A DNA stretch of 64,000 bases from Symbiodinium sp. CCMP2592 (GCA_905221615.1 CAJNDT010006158.1:124001-188000); one strand, 5' to 3'. Shown: positions 46,220 through 57,012, numbered from the stretch's first letter. Notes: a model not told the origin generated them from the sequence alone. A program made the numbers and translations.

Positions 46220-46447
46220 TTGGCAGCGCACCAACTCTATAGTGCTTTGGCAAAACCATGCTCCGAAACCCTAAACCGTCTGACCCTAACCCCTAAAACA
46301 AAGTGGAGTGGCTTGATCTTCCGGAGCCTCCAGGGGCATCATGGCTACTGTGCAGGCTGGCTCCGTGGTATCTATCCTCGCTTGCTGTCTGAAGCCTTTT
46401 CAGACAAACTTAAGTCCCAAATTGCCAACCCTAAACCCAAACCCTGA
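46220..46447 (+). CDS. ~75-codon ORF
   Basis: AAHQLYSALAKPCSETLNRL..., YPRLLSEAFSDKLKSQIANP to TGA; includes one telomere-like stretch (TLNRLTLTPK). Unknown. Confidence 0.33.
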   Translation: MAAHQLYSALAKPCSETLNRLTLTPKTKWSGLIFRSLQGHHGYCAGWLRGIYPRLLSEAFSDKLKSQIANPKPKP

Positions 46448-46631
46448 ACCGTAGACCCTAAACCTGAAGCCAATCGGACGCCCAACTCCTAACCCCACCT
46501 TAAAACCCACCTTCAAGCCTCTTCAGCACTGAATTTCCTAAACCACCACTAAATCCTAAACCCTGAACCCTAACCCCTAAACCCTAGCACTTACACCCCA
46601 ACCACTAGACCCTAAACCCATAAGCAAGCAA

Positions 46632-46730
46632 ATGGGAATTTCCGGAAATGGGGGACTCAGTACCCTAAATAGTAGGATCCCTATTACAAGGACCCCCAAA
46701 CAAGGTCCCCCTATTTTCGGAAACTCCCAA
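46632..46730. mobile_element. Foldback, family FB-D
   Basis: ATGGGAATTTCCGGAAATGG ... CCCTATTTTCGGAAACTCCC. Confidence 0.95.
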
Positions 46731-47354
46731 ATCCCGACTTCCGGGGACCCACACCCGGGCCACAGCCGCAGCTCCATCCCCCAGGTTGCCGCCATCCCGG
46801 AAGCACCACCTGGGCGTTGCTTGTGATTGTTTATTTATTTATTGTTGTCGCTCCTTTTCTCTTGGGTGTAGGGTTTAGGGGTTTAGGGTTTAGGGGTTTA
46901 GGGATTGTCGCCCTAAGCCTTCAAAAACTGGTAATCATGGTATATATAGATGCTGTAGTGTAGGGTTTATCAGCGTCCGTGGGTTCGGGTTATGGCAAGT
47001 GTCTCTCTAGGCTGGAACATGGGGTGCTGTGTGTAAAGGGCGCAGCATATTCTGCTGTCATTAGTCATCCGCTTCGCCAAAGCTGTGGTATTCATGCTTA
47101 ATCATGCTTATGCGGCCATTGCTTTCGTCTTTCATTATTCCCTTTGCTTGACCTTCGTTTGTCTTCTTGTCCATTGTCTTCATTCATTGTTTGTGTGCTT
47201 CATTTGAGCCATGGTTCTTGGTATGAGGCTTTGCGGCAAAGGGGGCTGTAAGTTTGAGCAAGCCTTCTGGGAACTGGGGGCTTGCGGTGTAGTTGGTAAG
47301 GAGTTTGACAGTTTACCGGCTCTGGCTTTAGGATGTTCTAGGTGTATAGGGTGT

Positions 47355-47440
47355 ATACCTGGACCCCAAAAGTATGTAGAACTCTAGCCTTTTCATAGGT
47401 TTCGGGCCATTATTTTACCTACTTTTGGGGGGTCTAGGTA
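47355..47440. mobile_element. Foldback, family FB-E
   Basis: TACCTGGACCCCAAAAGTATG ... CTACTTTTGGGGGGTCTAGGTA. Confidence 0.9.
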
Positions 47441-47527
47441 GGGCTTTATGAAGCTGGTATGGGCTCGTTGGCAGCTCAGGGTTTCACGACCTGGAAACCT
47501 AACATAGAATCCTAAACAGTATAGAGG

Positions 47528-47803
47528 TTGATTGTTCCAAGCACCCCAAATACGCACCCCTGTTTCGTAAAAATCCATGTTTCCCAGAATAATGCTGACA
47601 GTGGGCGGCTCAACGGCAAATCAAGCACACAGACACAGAGGGCTGGATGCGGCAAAGCAAGCGACAAACCTTCCCAGCACAGTGCTCCCAATCGACACAG
47701 CCAGATCAATACTTTATTCGGAAGCTTCGGTGGGGAGGGGTCTATGTCTCATAATTCGTTGCTGGTTGCAGGAGCTGTAACAAATTGTAGCAACTATTCG
47801 TGA
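47528..47803 (+). CDS. ~90-codon ORF, hydrophilic
   Basis: PSTPNTHPCFVKIHVSQNNA..., AGCGKASDKPSQHSAPNRHS to TGA. Ser/Asn/Gln-rich. Start uncertain. Confidence 0.3.
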   Translation: MIVPSTPNTHPCFVKIHVSQNNADSGRLNGKSSTQTQRAGCGKASDKPSQHSAPNRHSQINTLFGSFGGEGSMSHNSLLVAGAVTNCSNYS

Positions 47804-47926
47804 CGTTAGTAGGCTACGGCTCTTGGCCACAAAAGTTCAAATTGCTAACGACCTGCTGAAAAATGCCAAAGAGCTACAAAGACCAGCACGTAAAACTACG
47901 TCAAACCAGCTATGTATACCAAAACT

Positions 47927-48018
47927 CAACCTGTGGATCCAAAAACCTACCGTTTTAAGGATTAGACCCTCTAATTAAGGGGTCATAATCCACCATTTTG
48001 TAGGGTTTGGAGCTACAG
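47927..48018. mobile_element. Foldback, family FB-G (diverged)
   Basis: CCTGTGGATCCAAAAACCTACC ... TAGGGTTTGGAGCTACAGG. Confidence 0.65.
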
Positions 48019-48161
48019 GAACACCCTGCTTCAAGAAGGGGTACCCCCGAAATTTGCAAAAGGGATCCTGCTACTTAGGGTACCCGTAGTGATCTCCTAT
48101 TCGTTTTTTGATGAAGGCTTAAAGAAAGGATTTTGAGTAGAATGTACTATAATAGAGTTAA

Positions 48162-48347
48162 ATGCTATATAGTAGATTTAGCCATGCAAGTTTTCATCTG
48201 AAGCCTTGTACCAGGGTGCGTGACGACATGGCCAGTGAAGGAGGCATCTGGGCAAAGAAGGTGTTCGCTACTCGTATTACCCTAAGTGTGCATGTACTCA
48301 TATTGCACATACTTTGCCTTCCTGCAGTTGCTATTTCGGAACTTTAG
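48162..48347 (+). CDS. 61-aa ORF
   Basis: True ATG; MLYSRFSHASFHLKPCTRVR..., hydrophobic C-terminus (SVHVLILHILCLPAVAISEL). Possible membrane anchor. Confidence 0.3.
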   Translation: MLYSRFSHASFHLKPCTRVRDDMASEGGIWAKKVFATRITLSVHVLILHILCLPAVAISEL

Positions 48348-48540
48348 GGCCAAAGTATATACATCATGCTATATGAGTACGTGGACCCTTACAGTAGGGT
48401 GACCTTAGCACGACACCTGCGAGAGTGCACTTGTCGAGCATGTCTATGCTTATATGTGCTCTGTTCGGAGTCGGAGACATAACCCTGAACCCTAAACCCC
48501 AAACCCAAAATAGGGTAGCATGTTCAACCAAACCCGAAGG

Positions 48541-48637
48541 CTCCATGTATCTACAGAGTATATACTATAGGCCTTAAAAGTACCTAAATAAGTACCTCTT
48601 TAGGCCTAAGTATGTACCACACGGGTACATGGACCTT
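48541..48637. mobile_element. Foldback, family FB-Q
   Basis: CTCCATGTATCTACAGAGTA ... TACCACACGGGTACATGGA. Confidence 0.85.
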
Positions 48638-49182
48638 TAGGGAAAAGAGAGAATATCTTTTTCGAGCCTCATCTGACATGAAGTTTGTGTCTAGAGGTAC
48701 GTCACGAATACTTTCACGATGCCATCATTACGATGTGACCTAGAACCTGTACCTGCTAAACATTAGACACACACACCAAACATCAAACAACAAGCCTAAA
48801 CCCATGAAAGCCCCATGCCCTGCTACAATGTCCTGATAATTTATCCTAAACTCCTACACGGTCTTACCCGCTGCCAGAATCCGTCACTAGACCTCTGGGC
48901 TTTGCTCCAGGGATCGTAGGGCTCTTGATCCGGGTTCCCGTCAAGGACCATGATAGGGATCTATAGCAAATAGTCTGGGTCCCTTATTATGGTATCTTGC
49001 ATTGAACCCCTGAACAAGAACCCATTGATGAGCCAATCTCTTCAATCCATCCACCACTAGGTTTCTGGTCTCTGAGGGCCTTGGGTGCCTAGCACTTTGT
49101 TGATGGTTTGTACAGCCAGGCGAGGCAACATTGGGGAATACAGTCTGTCTGGTCTAGTCTAGTATAGTGTAGTACATTACAG

Positions 49183-49383
49183 GTGAGGCATGCAGCCCGA
49201 AGCAACAGTACGGTAAGTTTATTCGCGGCACTATGTTCATTTCAGGCTTCAGAAACGAAGCAGCAGAGAGAGAGAGAGAGAGAGAGACAAAACGAGGGGA
49301 ACATCATGTTTTCAGTCTTGATGATGTTCAAGCAGGCATCGGGAATACCGAGAGCACCGGAAAAAGTCACCGAATCAATCTAA
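49183..49383 (+). CDS. 66-codon ORF containing a GA repeat
   Basis: FAALCSFQASETKQQ, then an Arg-Glu run from a GA microsatellite (49266-49288), then NIMFSVLMMFKQASGIPRAP to TAA. Confidence 0.3.
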   Translation: MRHAARSNSTVSLFAALCSFQASETKQQRERERERQNEGNIMFSVLMMFKQASGIPRAPEKVTESI

Positions 49384-49590
49384 CTGGGGCTTGAAGTATC
49401 CAAACAACCTGCCTACTTAGGAGCGTATAATTCAGCAGTCTGACATCAGGTATCCGCTTCGGCTAACTTTCTGCATCCGCTCGTCAACATGTTACAGACA
49501 TGCTATACAAGTCCATGACCAAGCCCTAAACCGATACAAGGGGGGGGCCCTAATCTCCTAACCCAAAGCGATATCTAACTGGACCTGTCC

Positions 49591-49705
49591 ATCCCAGAGA
49601 CTCCAATATCCCTTAATTAAGGAATGTTCCTTAAATCATGAAAGGGATCCTACTATAATTTAAGGAATATTCCTTAATTAAGGGACATTGGAGTCTCTGG
49701 GATGT
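49591..49705. mobile_element. Foldback, family FB-S
   Basis: CCCAGAGACTCCAATATCCC ... GGGACATTGGAGTCTCTGGG, perfect outer 15 bp. Confidence 0.9.
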
Positions 49706-49863
49706 CCCATGCTGGGACCCTGGCGCTTCGGTGCGTCCGCAAAACTCGAATCAAGAAGGGCCTCCACACAACAGGACGCTTCTGCAGCTTTAGGGCTGAA
49801 CGAGTCGTAGCTACTTAGGTCCGCTTTAAGGTATTCGGGGTTTCGGGTTTAGGGGTTTAGGGT

Positions 49864-50103
49864 TTAGGGAGGTTTAGCCCTTGGATGCAAACTAAACCAA
49901 ACTTTAAAGCTTCTGGCCGAGGCGCCGCGCGCCCGTCTGCAGGCAGAAGCAGCCGCAAAGCTTCCTGCTAAGATTGCACGTATGGGGGACCAAGACCTTA
50001 ACCCCAATATGGGGCCTTCAAGAACATCAGAACAGAGTGTTGGGGATAATATAGTATACCTGGACCCTAAAGAACTTTCAGGGTTCCATACTATGATTTC
50101 CAT
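49864..50103 (-). CDS. 79-aa ORF
   Basis: True ATG (MEIIVWNPESSLGSRYTILS...), Ala/Arg-rich later (ILAGSFAAASACRRARGASA), stop TAA. Preceded by a TA microsatellite (50102-50150). Confidence 0.37.
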   Translation of the reverse strand: MEIIVWNPESSLGSRYTILSPTLCSDVLEGPILGLRSWSPIRAILAGSFAAASACRRARGASARSFKVWFSLHPRAKPP

Positions 50104-50104
50104 G

Positions 50105-50143
<39 letters not shown>

Positions 50144-50150
50144 TATATAA
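50102..50150. repeat. TA microsatellite
   Basis: TATATATA with one GTATAT break. Confidence 0.95.
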
Positions 50151-50379
50151 GTCCTAGGTATACTTTACGATTATGTTCAGTTTAGGGACCGTCAGGGGCC
50201 CGAAATCAGAAAACATCTATTCCGAGACCCTACACCCTTGAAGAAAGATCCGCGTCTCCAGGTTCGGCTTGTCGGAGCTGAAACGGCTGCATGTAGGGGG
50301 TTCCTTCTTGTGATTATACTACTTGTATAACATATATACCACCAAGACCCTATTCTAACCCTTAATAGCCCCTGTACCC

Positions 50380-50482
50380 CTTAAACCCTAAACCCTAAAG
50401 CCTAAACCCCTAAACCCTAAACCCCTAAACCCCTAAACCCTTAAACCCGTAAACCCCTGAACCCCTAAACCCTAAACCTACT
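50380..50482. repeat. Telomere-like CCCTAAA array
   Basis: CCCTAAA, CCCCTAAA, CCGTAAA units, ~13. Confidence 0.9.
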
Positions 50483-50560
50483 ATTGGCTGGCTTTCACGA
50501 AAGCTCTTTCCGCTTCTGACTGCTAGGGCAGGGATCCTTCAAAGCTTATCTTGGGCTTAT

Positions 50561-50667
50561 ATGGGAGTTTCCGAAAATAGGGGATCGTAATATGGTACCT
50601 TAAATAGTAGGATCCTTGCTAGAAGGACGCCAAAATCAGGTAGCCTTAATTTTCGGAAGCTCCCATA
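50561..50667. mobile_element. Foldback, family FB-D
   Basis: ATGGGAGTTTCCGAAAATAG ... CTTAATTTTCGGAAGCTCCCAT. Confidence 0.95.
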
Positions 50668-51664
50668 TAGTGTTTAGTGATTAGAATAGGGATTGGTGGT
50701 ACACTGCAATATACTTATCACTCAAGGAACCCCGTAAGGCCCCATGACAAATCTTGGTAAGTATATCGGGGCCTATAGGCTCTGGGGCCTAGATGCACAG
50801 TAAATTGGCATCCCCCGCATGAACAAACATTTTGGGGTTTAGGGTTTAGGGGGTTTGGTCTTCGGTGCTGAATAGCTTAGCCCAGAAAAGGCATTATCTA
50901 AACCCCCAACAAGCTTAGAAGTTACCTACCCAGCTACTCTGTGGTCCTCTTTGTACCCCTACAGATAGCCAAAAGGAACCTTGTAGCACCCTGAACCCTA
51001 AAAAAGTTACCTACCCAGTTTCAAAATGTTCCAACCTCCAGCTTCTGGAGCCCACCGACCAGGGGCTGTAGTTTCAAAGCATAATCCTCTGCAGCCAGGG
51101 CTTTGGGCAATAGGCCCTAGCCCTAAACCCCAAACCGTGTAGGGTTTAGGGCTTTAGGGTCTTTGGTTTAGGATTTATAGGGTTTAGGGATTATAGGAAC
51201 GAGGGGTTGAGGTTTTGGGGAATAGGGTGTGGGCGCTGTATCGTCCAAGGGTCCAGGGATTTCATGCCTACATCCGATGACTCCAAACAAGGATTTTGGT
51301 TGAGGTTTAAGGAATGTGCGGTTTACCGTTCGGGGTTGAGGGTGTCAGAGATTTAGCCAGGCGTGCAGGAGCACGGAAGTTAATACGCACCATAAGGGGG
51401 GGGGTAGGATGAAGTTTCCCGAAATAAAACACAGGATCACAAAAACTAGAGCACGTGTAAGACCAGCTGTGACATATCTTCTACACCTCACTTGACCTCT
51501 AGAACCTTCCAAAGCAAGGTACAACGCCCGAAACCTTAACTCTAAACTGATGAAGCATGTGCAGAGTCAGGTTAGATGCTCCACTTTAGACTTTGCGGCC
51601 GTGTCTCCTTTGCCCCAACCATCCCGCATCAGAAACTGTACTGTGAAGCTTAAGTACCTACTAT

Positions 51665-51898
51665 GTGGGCACACATGGAGCCTTCGGGGGAGAGGCTACC
51701 AGACTTGATGACCAAAATCGAAAATTTCAGGCTCTATGGAACGGAAACGTAGCTGCGGTCGTAAGAGTTCGGACAAAGTCATGGGGCATTTGTTGTAACA
51801 TCAATGTACTGGCACTAAGTGTTGAATATTCCACCTGTGTAGTATCCCAGCTTTTTCATTTGGTCACAGCCCCGCGCGTGACGCACGATGTCCCTTGA
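51665..51898 (+). CDS. ~77-codon ORF
   Basis: FGGEATRLDDQNRKFQALWN..., VVSQLFHLVTAPRVTHDVP to TGA. A half FB-Q (GGGCACACATGGAGCC) overlaps the 5' edge, so the true exon probably begins near 51690. Confidence 0.37.
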   Translation: MGTHGAFGGEATRLDDQNRKFQALWNGNVAAVVRVRTKSWGICCNINVLALSVEYSTCVVSQLFHLVTAPRVTHDVP

Positions 51899-51949
51899 CA
51901 CTCTACGTTGACCCTGACCCCGAAACTTCCTAGCCTCAACCCTAAAGAC

Positions 51950-52060
51950 CTAAACCCTATAACCTATACACTGAACCTCAACCCCAAAACCCTAAATCCT
52001 AAACCCTGAACCCTAACTCCTAAACCCTGAAACTAAAACCTAGATCTTAAACTTTAAATC
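51950..52060. repeat. Degenerate telomere-like array
   Basis: CCCTAAA, CCCTGAA, ACCTAGA units. Confidence 0.8.
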
Positions 52061-52148
52061 CTGAGCCATATACATCCTAAGTCCGCGGTCCCTTGGCCCA
52101 AAGCAACCCCAACTTTTAAACCCGAAACTTGGCCCTAAACCCGTGCAT

Positions 52149-52285
52149 GAAGGATCACGATACTTAGTAACTCAGGTTACAGGCAAGCAATCTGCAGGTA
52201 TAAATGCTAATTAAATATATAACCCCAGACATACAGCAATTATTGAAACGCATCACCCTGATTTCCAAGTCACGTGATCCTTTAA
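52149..52285. mobile_element. Probable foldback (FB-Z)
   Basis: AAGGATCACGATACTTAG opposite AAGTCACGTGATCCTT; only tips pair. Confidence 0.55.
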
Positions 52286-52365
52286 GCATAGCTCCGAGCA
52301 TCCTAATAACCCTACACCCTCACTCCCCGATAGCCCTCACGACTCAACCACCCCCTGAACCATTA

Positions 52366-52450
52366 CCCGGACCCTAAGAGTATGTAGAATATTGGCCTGT
52401 TATAGGGTTTGGGCCATTACTTTACCTACGTTGGGGGGGTCTAGGTAAGC
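52366..52450. mobile_element. Foldback, family FB-E
   Basis: CCCGGACCCTAAGAGTATGT ... CTACGTTGGGGGGGTCTAGG. Confidence 0.85.
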
Positions 52451-52451
52451 T

Positions 52452-52566
52452 CTAAAAGCCAAAGAAATCACAGGGTGCGGCCTCGAAAGATTGCAAGGCT
52501 TTCTCCAGGTTTCCGCTGCCCGAAGCCATTGCTTTCAAAGGCTCTTGAAATTGTTCATTGAGGGTC
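52452..52566 (-). CDS. Terminal exon (37 aa)
   Basis: TLNEQFQEPLKAMASGSGNL...EKALQSFEAAPCDFFGF to TAG, after GTAGACAG at the end of a telomere-like array (52570-52625). Good composition; unknown. Confidence 0.42.
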
Positions 52567-52726
52567 CTGTCTACCCTAAACCCCTAAACCCTAAACCCTA
52601 AACCCCTAAACCCTAAACCCTATAAAGGGCATCATACCACTGTAGAAAGGGGGTCAGAGGGGAGGGCTGAAGGAGTCTGGAGCTCAGAGGATTCCGGGTT
52701 GAGGGTATACTTTGTAGGAATTAGGG

Positions 52727-53002
52727 TTAGGTCTTAGAGTCTAGGCCGTTGCTCGCCAGGTTATGAGTCTTAGTGCTTTCGGCCATGTTTGTCAAGGCTG
52801 GTGAGGCTGAAAGCTCCTTGAGGGTTTGCGGTTCATGCTGGCGATACGGGGTCTTGAAGTGGAGGATTCGGAGAAGTTGCCTGCTGTTGGTGGTAAGCAG
52901 GATCAACCGCAATGAGTTGCTTGTCAGCCGAGCCTTGAGCAAATGCATCGTGTAAGCTGTGCTGGACTTCAACTTCTCTATCAAAACTGGGCTCAGCCAC
53001 AC
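52727..53002 (-). CDS. ~90-codon ORF
   Basis: LSPVLIEKLKSSTAYTMHLL..., ELSASPALTNMAESTKTHNL to TAG. A plus-strand ORF with ATG at 52785 (MFVKAGEAESSLRVCGSCWR) overlaps, so strand is uncertain. Confidence 0.32.
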   Translation of the reverse strand: MWLSPVLIEKLKSSTAYTMHLLKARLTSNSLRLILLTTNSRQLLRILHFKTPYRQHEPQTLKELSASPALTNMAESTKTHNLASNGLDSKT

Positions 53003-53019
53003 GATCTAATTAACCTTTT

Positions 53020-53230
53020 CAACTATAGTAGCACTATACAAACCCCAAAAGGTGAGAGGTTACCTACTCAGGTACTAAGTCGCTACGGTCAGTCAATTTC
53101 AGCCCGACAAGGAAGATATAAAGCGAGGCAGACTTTGAACCTCATGGCCTTCAGCCAAAAGCCAAAAAAAAGAGCCAGTGGACGCCGCTGGGGTGTCTCT
53201 GAACCTCTCCACCCGAAAAGCCTCACCTGA
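53020..53230 (+). CDS. Basic ORF, 3' part
   Basis: PKGERLPTQVLSRYGQSISA..., RQTLNLMAFSQKPKKRASGR, stop TGA. Basic; overlaps an FB-W fragment at its start. Confidence 0.3.
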
Positions 53231-53536
53231 GCACTGAACACTCAACTCCTGCCTAGGACTTGAAAAGCTCCGAGATACAGCAACTTCATACAGCTCTCAA
53301 ATATAGCTAATCTGACATTGACCCCAACTAAATGGCCTAGATAACTAGACTAGGTCTTCGCTAACCTAAGAAGTAATTAGTATAACGAGTTGTTCCTCGA
53401 AAGCCTTCATAAAACCGTTAAGGTGTCCTAAAAACCCTTCAAACATTCCTTTAAAGAGTCGCATGACAAACTGTTCCGGCAAACCCCTCATAAAGCCATG
53501 TAAACCCCTTCAACCCTTTTATAAACCATTGCCATC

Positions 53537-53770
53537 CTAAAAAGAATCGCCACTCCTATAAGACCTGGACAAGACCATAAACACCGTCCCGAACCTTTTA
53601 AGCCATCCCAGGAAAGGAATCTTATTACCCGGAGCATGTTTCGCTCCATCGGAACTCACAGATGCCTCGGCTAGCGACCTTTGGCCGCAGTGAGACGGAA
53701 GCTCCCGTCCGTAAGCAGGACCGGTAAGGGTCCTTTGTGAAAGGGCCTTCTGCGGCCCGTGAGGGTGCAA
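53537..53770 (-). CDS. ~77-codon ORF
   Basis: HPHGPQKALSQRTLTGPAYG..., KIPFLGWLKRFGTVFMVLSR to TGA. Unknown. Confidence 0.33.
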   Translation of the reverse strand: MHPHGPQKALSQRTLTGPAYGRELPSHCGQRSLAEASVSSDGAKHAPGNKIPFLGWLKRFGTVFMVLSRSYRSGDSF

Positions 53771-53861
53771 GACCCATAGTGACCCTCCTGCCTTAAGGTC
53801 TCAAGATGATTGGTTTAAGGTTCAAGGATTACGTAGGGGCCCATGCAGATGAGGATTGCCG

Positions 53862-54110
53862 ATGAGTCGTCGCCCAACCGCTACAAGAACCATTCCCATT
53901 CTGGGAACACCCTATCCATATGTAAACCAGAATCTTCAGCAAAGTGTGAACTTCCGACCAACCACCTATTTCTTACAACATGTATTGAGGTTCAATGAGA
54001 TCTGTCTTCCCATTAAGGGGTTTGCTTCCGAGCATGCGATCCGGGATCTTTATTTATGTTTCTCTGAGTGTGATATGTCTGCAAATATGATTTGTCTCAT
54101 GAGTATTTGA
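53862..54110 (+). CDS. 82-aa ORF with a decayed paralogue downstream
   Basis: True ATG: MSRRPTATRTIPILGTPYPY..., LQHVLRFNEICLPIKGFASE, stop TGA. A related DNA segment occurs ~900 bp downstream (54735-55010), which supports this block as a real unit. Function unknown. Confidence 0.45.
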   Translation: MSRRPTATRTIPILGTPYPYVNQNLQQSVNFRPTTYFLQHVLRFNEICLPIKGFASEHAIRDLYLCFSECDMSANMICLMSI

Positions 54111-54244
54111 TGTGGTCGAGCGGGAACGGTCACCCAATGGAAGAGCGATGGCTGAGCGGGAAAAGCTTGCGTAACCCTAGACTTGAAACTAGATTTGAGG
54201 GTCCTTCGGGCCCTAAAAACCTAAGCTCCTAAACCCTAAACCAC

Positions 54245-54328
54245 TACCTAGACCCTCAAAAGTAGGTAAAGTACTGACCCAAGACCTATAAAAGGCCATT
54301 ATGCCACATACTTTTGGCGTCCAGGTAA
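54245..54328. mobile_element. Foldback, family FB-E
   Basis: ACCTAGACCCTCAAAAGTAG ... CACATACTTTTGGCGTCCAGGTA. Confidence 0.9.
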
Positions 54329-54401
54329 ACGCTAAACCCTCAACGTTTCGGATTTAAGACTTGCTACTGTGCCAGCACGGCCTTGAGGGTTGTCCTGGAC
54401 C

Positions 54402-54665
54402 ATGACTTTACGCTTGCACGGTTCCTTCAGGGCCCTTAAAAGGATGCTTTTGAGTGCCCCCCTCAAGAATTTAGGGCAATTCAGGGTCAATCTAGGCCAG
54501 CTGCGCGATCGTGCTGCTGCGGTTGGATCGCACACCCAGAAACCTCCTCCGGTTTACCCAGGGCTACGATCCAATGGGGCCCGGGGTTGTTCCAAGCCAC
54601 GGCTGAGTAGTTCTTGGTGGCGTGAGGCGCTCCGCGACTTTGAGGATTTAGGGTTTAGGGTTTAG
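54402..54665 (+). CDS. 87-aa ORF ending in telomere-like repeat
   Basis: ATG at 54402: MTLRLHGSFRALKRMLLSAP..., SWWREALRDFEDLGFRV; the TAG stop is part of TTTAGGGTTTAG. Overlapping minus frame exists. Confidence 0.38.
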   Translation: MTLRLHGSFRALKRMLLSAPLKNLGQFRVNLGQLRDRAAAVGSHTQKPPPVYPGLRSNGARGCSKPRLSSSWWREALRDFEDLGFRV

Positions 54666-54734
54666 GGTTATTCAGTAGGGTTTCGGATTGTCGGGTGAAG
54701 TAACTCTTTATTGTTGTCCTGCTGTGCTGTTTAG

Positions 54735-55010
54735 ATGAGGCTAGCCCATTACCGATACATGAAGAGGATGCCTACAACTGGGAGAGACCGATGTTGGAAT
54801 GGATCTTCACAAGCGAATATCGGAATACAGGATGTGTTCAAGTTCAATGAGCTTTGTCTCTCTTGTTGGGTCTTACTACCGATTTGACAACACTGATTCT
54901 TTATGCTTCTCCATGGCCTGCAATACACATAATATACATATGTGGCTCTTATGAAACCATCATGAACTCTATGGAGATTCGAGCAGGAACGGTCACTCAG
55001 TAGAATAACC
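54735..55010 (+). pseudogene. Decayed copy of the 53862-54110 segment
   Basis: GTTCAATGAGCTTTGTCTCTC parallels GTTCAATGAGATCTGTCTTCC; GGAACGGTCACTCA parallels GGAACGGTCACCCA; order and spacing are kept over ~260 bp but stops and indels break the frame after FNELCLS. Confidence 0.6.
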
Positions 55011-55299
55011 GGGGTTCCTTTGTGAGGGTCCTCTTCAGGGGTCTATGAGAGGTGGTTTAAAGCTGCCGGCTTGTATAGCTCACATACGGGTCTGATAATG
55101 GCTCTATGAAGATTTCGGGCTCAGGGCTCATCATGGGTTTAGGGTTTAGGGTTTAGGGTTTAGGGTTTAGGGGCTGGCACACATAGAGTTCTACAGAGCA
55201 TCGGGCTCAGGCCAACAGCGCCTTTCAATAGGGCTCACATACCGGTCCTATGCAGGTCGTAGAAAGGGTTTTGGGGCGTCGGAAGGCTTGGTTTATCCA

Positions 55300-55393
55300 T
55301 AGGCTCCATAGTACTTCCTTTTCGGGATTACCCTATAGGGTTCTAAATATGAACCTCAAAAAGGAACTACAAGTGACAATGGAGACCATGAGT
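55300..55393. mobile_element. Foldback, family FB-A (diverged)
   Basis: ATAGGCTCCATAGTACTTCC ... GGAACTACAAGTGACAATGG AGACCATGAG; right arm has a 7-bp insertion. Confidence 0.75.
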
Positions 55394-55724
55394 AGCTTCA
55401 AGGTTTAGGCTTTTTCGGCATAAGCCCTAAACCCCAAAACCTAAAGTGGGGGCTGTAGTACCGGTTTAGGGTTTAGGGGCCGTAGGATGGGATTTATGCT
55501 GCCGCTTCTTTGCGAGCCCACGTGGTCCGGCCGCTCACTCTGCAGTTTGGGTGCATCGGGTTCCAGCGCCGGCCGTTGCCTCAGAGCTTCAGGGCCAAAA
55601 AAATAAAAAAAAAAAAAGGGTTTTGGAGCCCATAATTTTATTATATTATACTCAGGAAGCCCCCAACAGTATAGGCAATTACTAGGGGCTTGGGGCTTCA
55701 CTATTGGGCTTCGCGGGTTCGGGT

Positions 55725-55913
55725 TTAGGGCTTGGAGCTCGAATATGGGCCATGGTTTAGAGCGCATGTACATGTAGAATGCAAGTCATGCCCATGCCGA
55801 GAGCCTGTCCGAGGCTCATGATAAACTCCGTGGAGTCCGAAGGCTTTAAAGGTTCCCTCCCCAGCTACTAAGGAGTTGTTCCCGCATGTAAGATCAAACC
55901 TCCTACTGGGCAC
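55725..55913 (-). CDS. ~62-codon ORF
   Basis: RRFDLTCGNNSLVAGEGTFK..., HGHDLHSTCTCALNHGPYSS to TAA. Unknown. Confidence 0.33.
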   Translation of the reverse strand: MPSRRFDLTCGNNSLVAGEGTFKAFGLHGVYHEPRTGSRHGHDLHSTCTCALNHGPYSSSKP

Positions 55914-56112
55914 CCCCCTGTAGCTTGAGCCGCAAACCCTATCAAACCACCCGAACCCAAAACCTCCTAATCCCTTGAACCCCTGAATTGTTAAACCCTA
56001 CGCCCTAAACGCCACTCATCTGCATCATACCTGCAGGGTCATACCCACACGGCTTTTAGCGTACCAGCCTTTCGTTATACCGTTCCACTAAACTAGATAT
56101 CCTAATGCCCCT

Positions 56113-56222
56113 CTATAGTGGAAGCCAGAAAGTTGGAACAACATTATCCTCATGCCCCTAAGGTGAAGTCGAGGGAATTCTAGCACTATCTATTCTAAAT
56201 CCGTGTTCCAACTTTCTGAGGT
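56113..56222. mobile_element. Foldback, family FB-J
   Basis: GAAGCCAGAAAGTTGGAACA ... CGTGTTCCAACTTTCTGAGG. Confidence 0.85.
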
Positions 56223-56419
56223 TGAATAGATAAAGTATAATAAAGTCGAGCAGAGAAGCGCTTCACCGCCTCTCCGATGATGCTCGAATCTCGCTTCGCC
56301 TTCGCCGCGGTCCCGGCTTGTGGGTTTTAACGTGTGTTTATAGGGTTTCGCGGTAGTGTTTGTTTTGTGCACAGAGGCCCGCCCGCGACCACAATCAAGG
56401 TTTCGGGTTAGTTCTATTT

Positions 56420-56518
56420 GGGGGTTTCCGAAAATAGGGGGCCCTAATATAGTACCCTAAATAGTAGAATCCTTATTAAAAGGGCCCATAATAAGGTACT
56501 CCTATTTTCGGAAACTCA
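56420..56518. mobile_element. Foldback, family FB-D
   Basis: GGGGGTTTCCGAAAATAGGG ... CTCCTATTTTCGGAAACTC. Confidence 0.9.
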
Positions 56519-56772
56519 CATGTCGGCTTTAGGGTTTCGCAGGGTTTCGGATCTGGGGATTGTAGGGTTTTGGGCTTCACTTCAACAATTCGAAGAAGCA
56601 CCATCCCAAAATAGTGCCTGTCTCTCCTGTGGATTGAACTCAGACTCAAACCCTGAACACTGGACATCCCAAGAGAAGAGGATACTATAGGGTGGTGGGG
56701 CCTTAGAGTGTTAGAGCTTAGAGGTCCAGGGTTAATAGGGTGTTTCGGTGTTATCAGGGCGTGTAAGGTTTG

Positions 56773-57012
56773 GGGTTTCGGAAGTACAAACGCTTACGGA
56801 ACGCGCAGATCGAACTGGGCGCGCCTGCTCAGGCAGGTAGCCCAGCGTCCAGGAATTTTGCCGGACAGCAGCAACCAAAAAGTCGGGATCAGCAAGAAGC
56901 CTCGGATGCAGACAGCCGAAGCCTCTTTGTGCACCAAGAAGCAAAATATACAGCCAATCTTATTGATAGTCCTCTGGACATCTCAAATTGCAGTTTGAAC
57001 ATAGTATCCTAA
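56773..57012 (+). CDS. ~80-codon hydrophilic ORF
   Basis: FRKYKRLRNAQIELGAPAQA..., QQPKSRDQQEASDADSRSLF, ends NCSLNIVS-stop TAA. Charged, Gln/Ala-rich, with good composition. Start probably in an upstream exon (acceptor-like GGGTTTCGGAAG). Other plus and minus frames overlap. Confidence 0.42.
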   Translation, partial: GFRKYKRLRNAQIELGAPAQAGSPASRNFAGQQQPKSRDQQEASDADSRSLFVHQEAKYTANLIDSPLDISNCSLNIVS

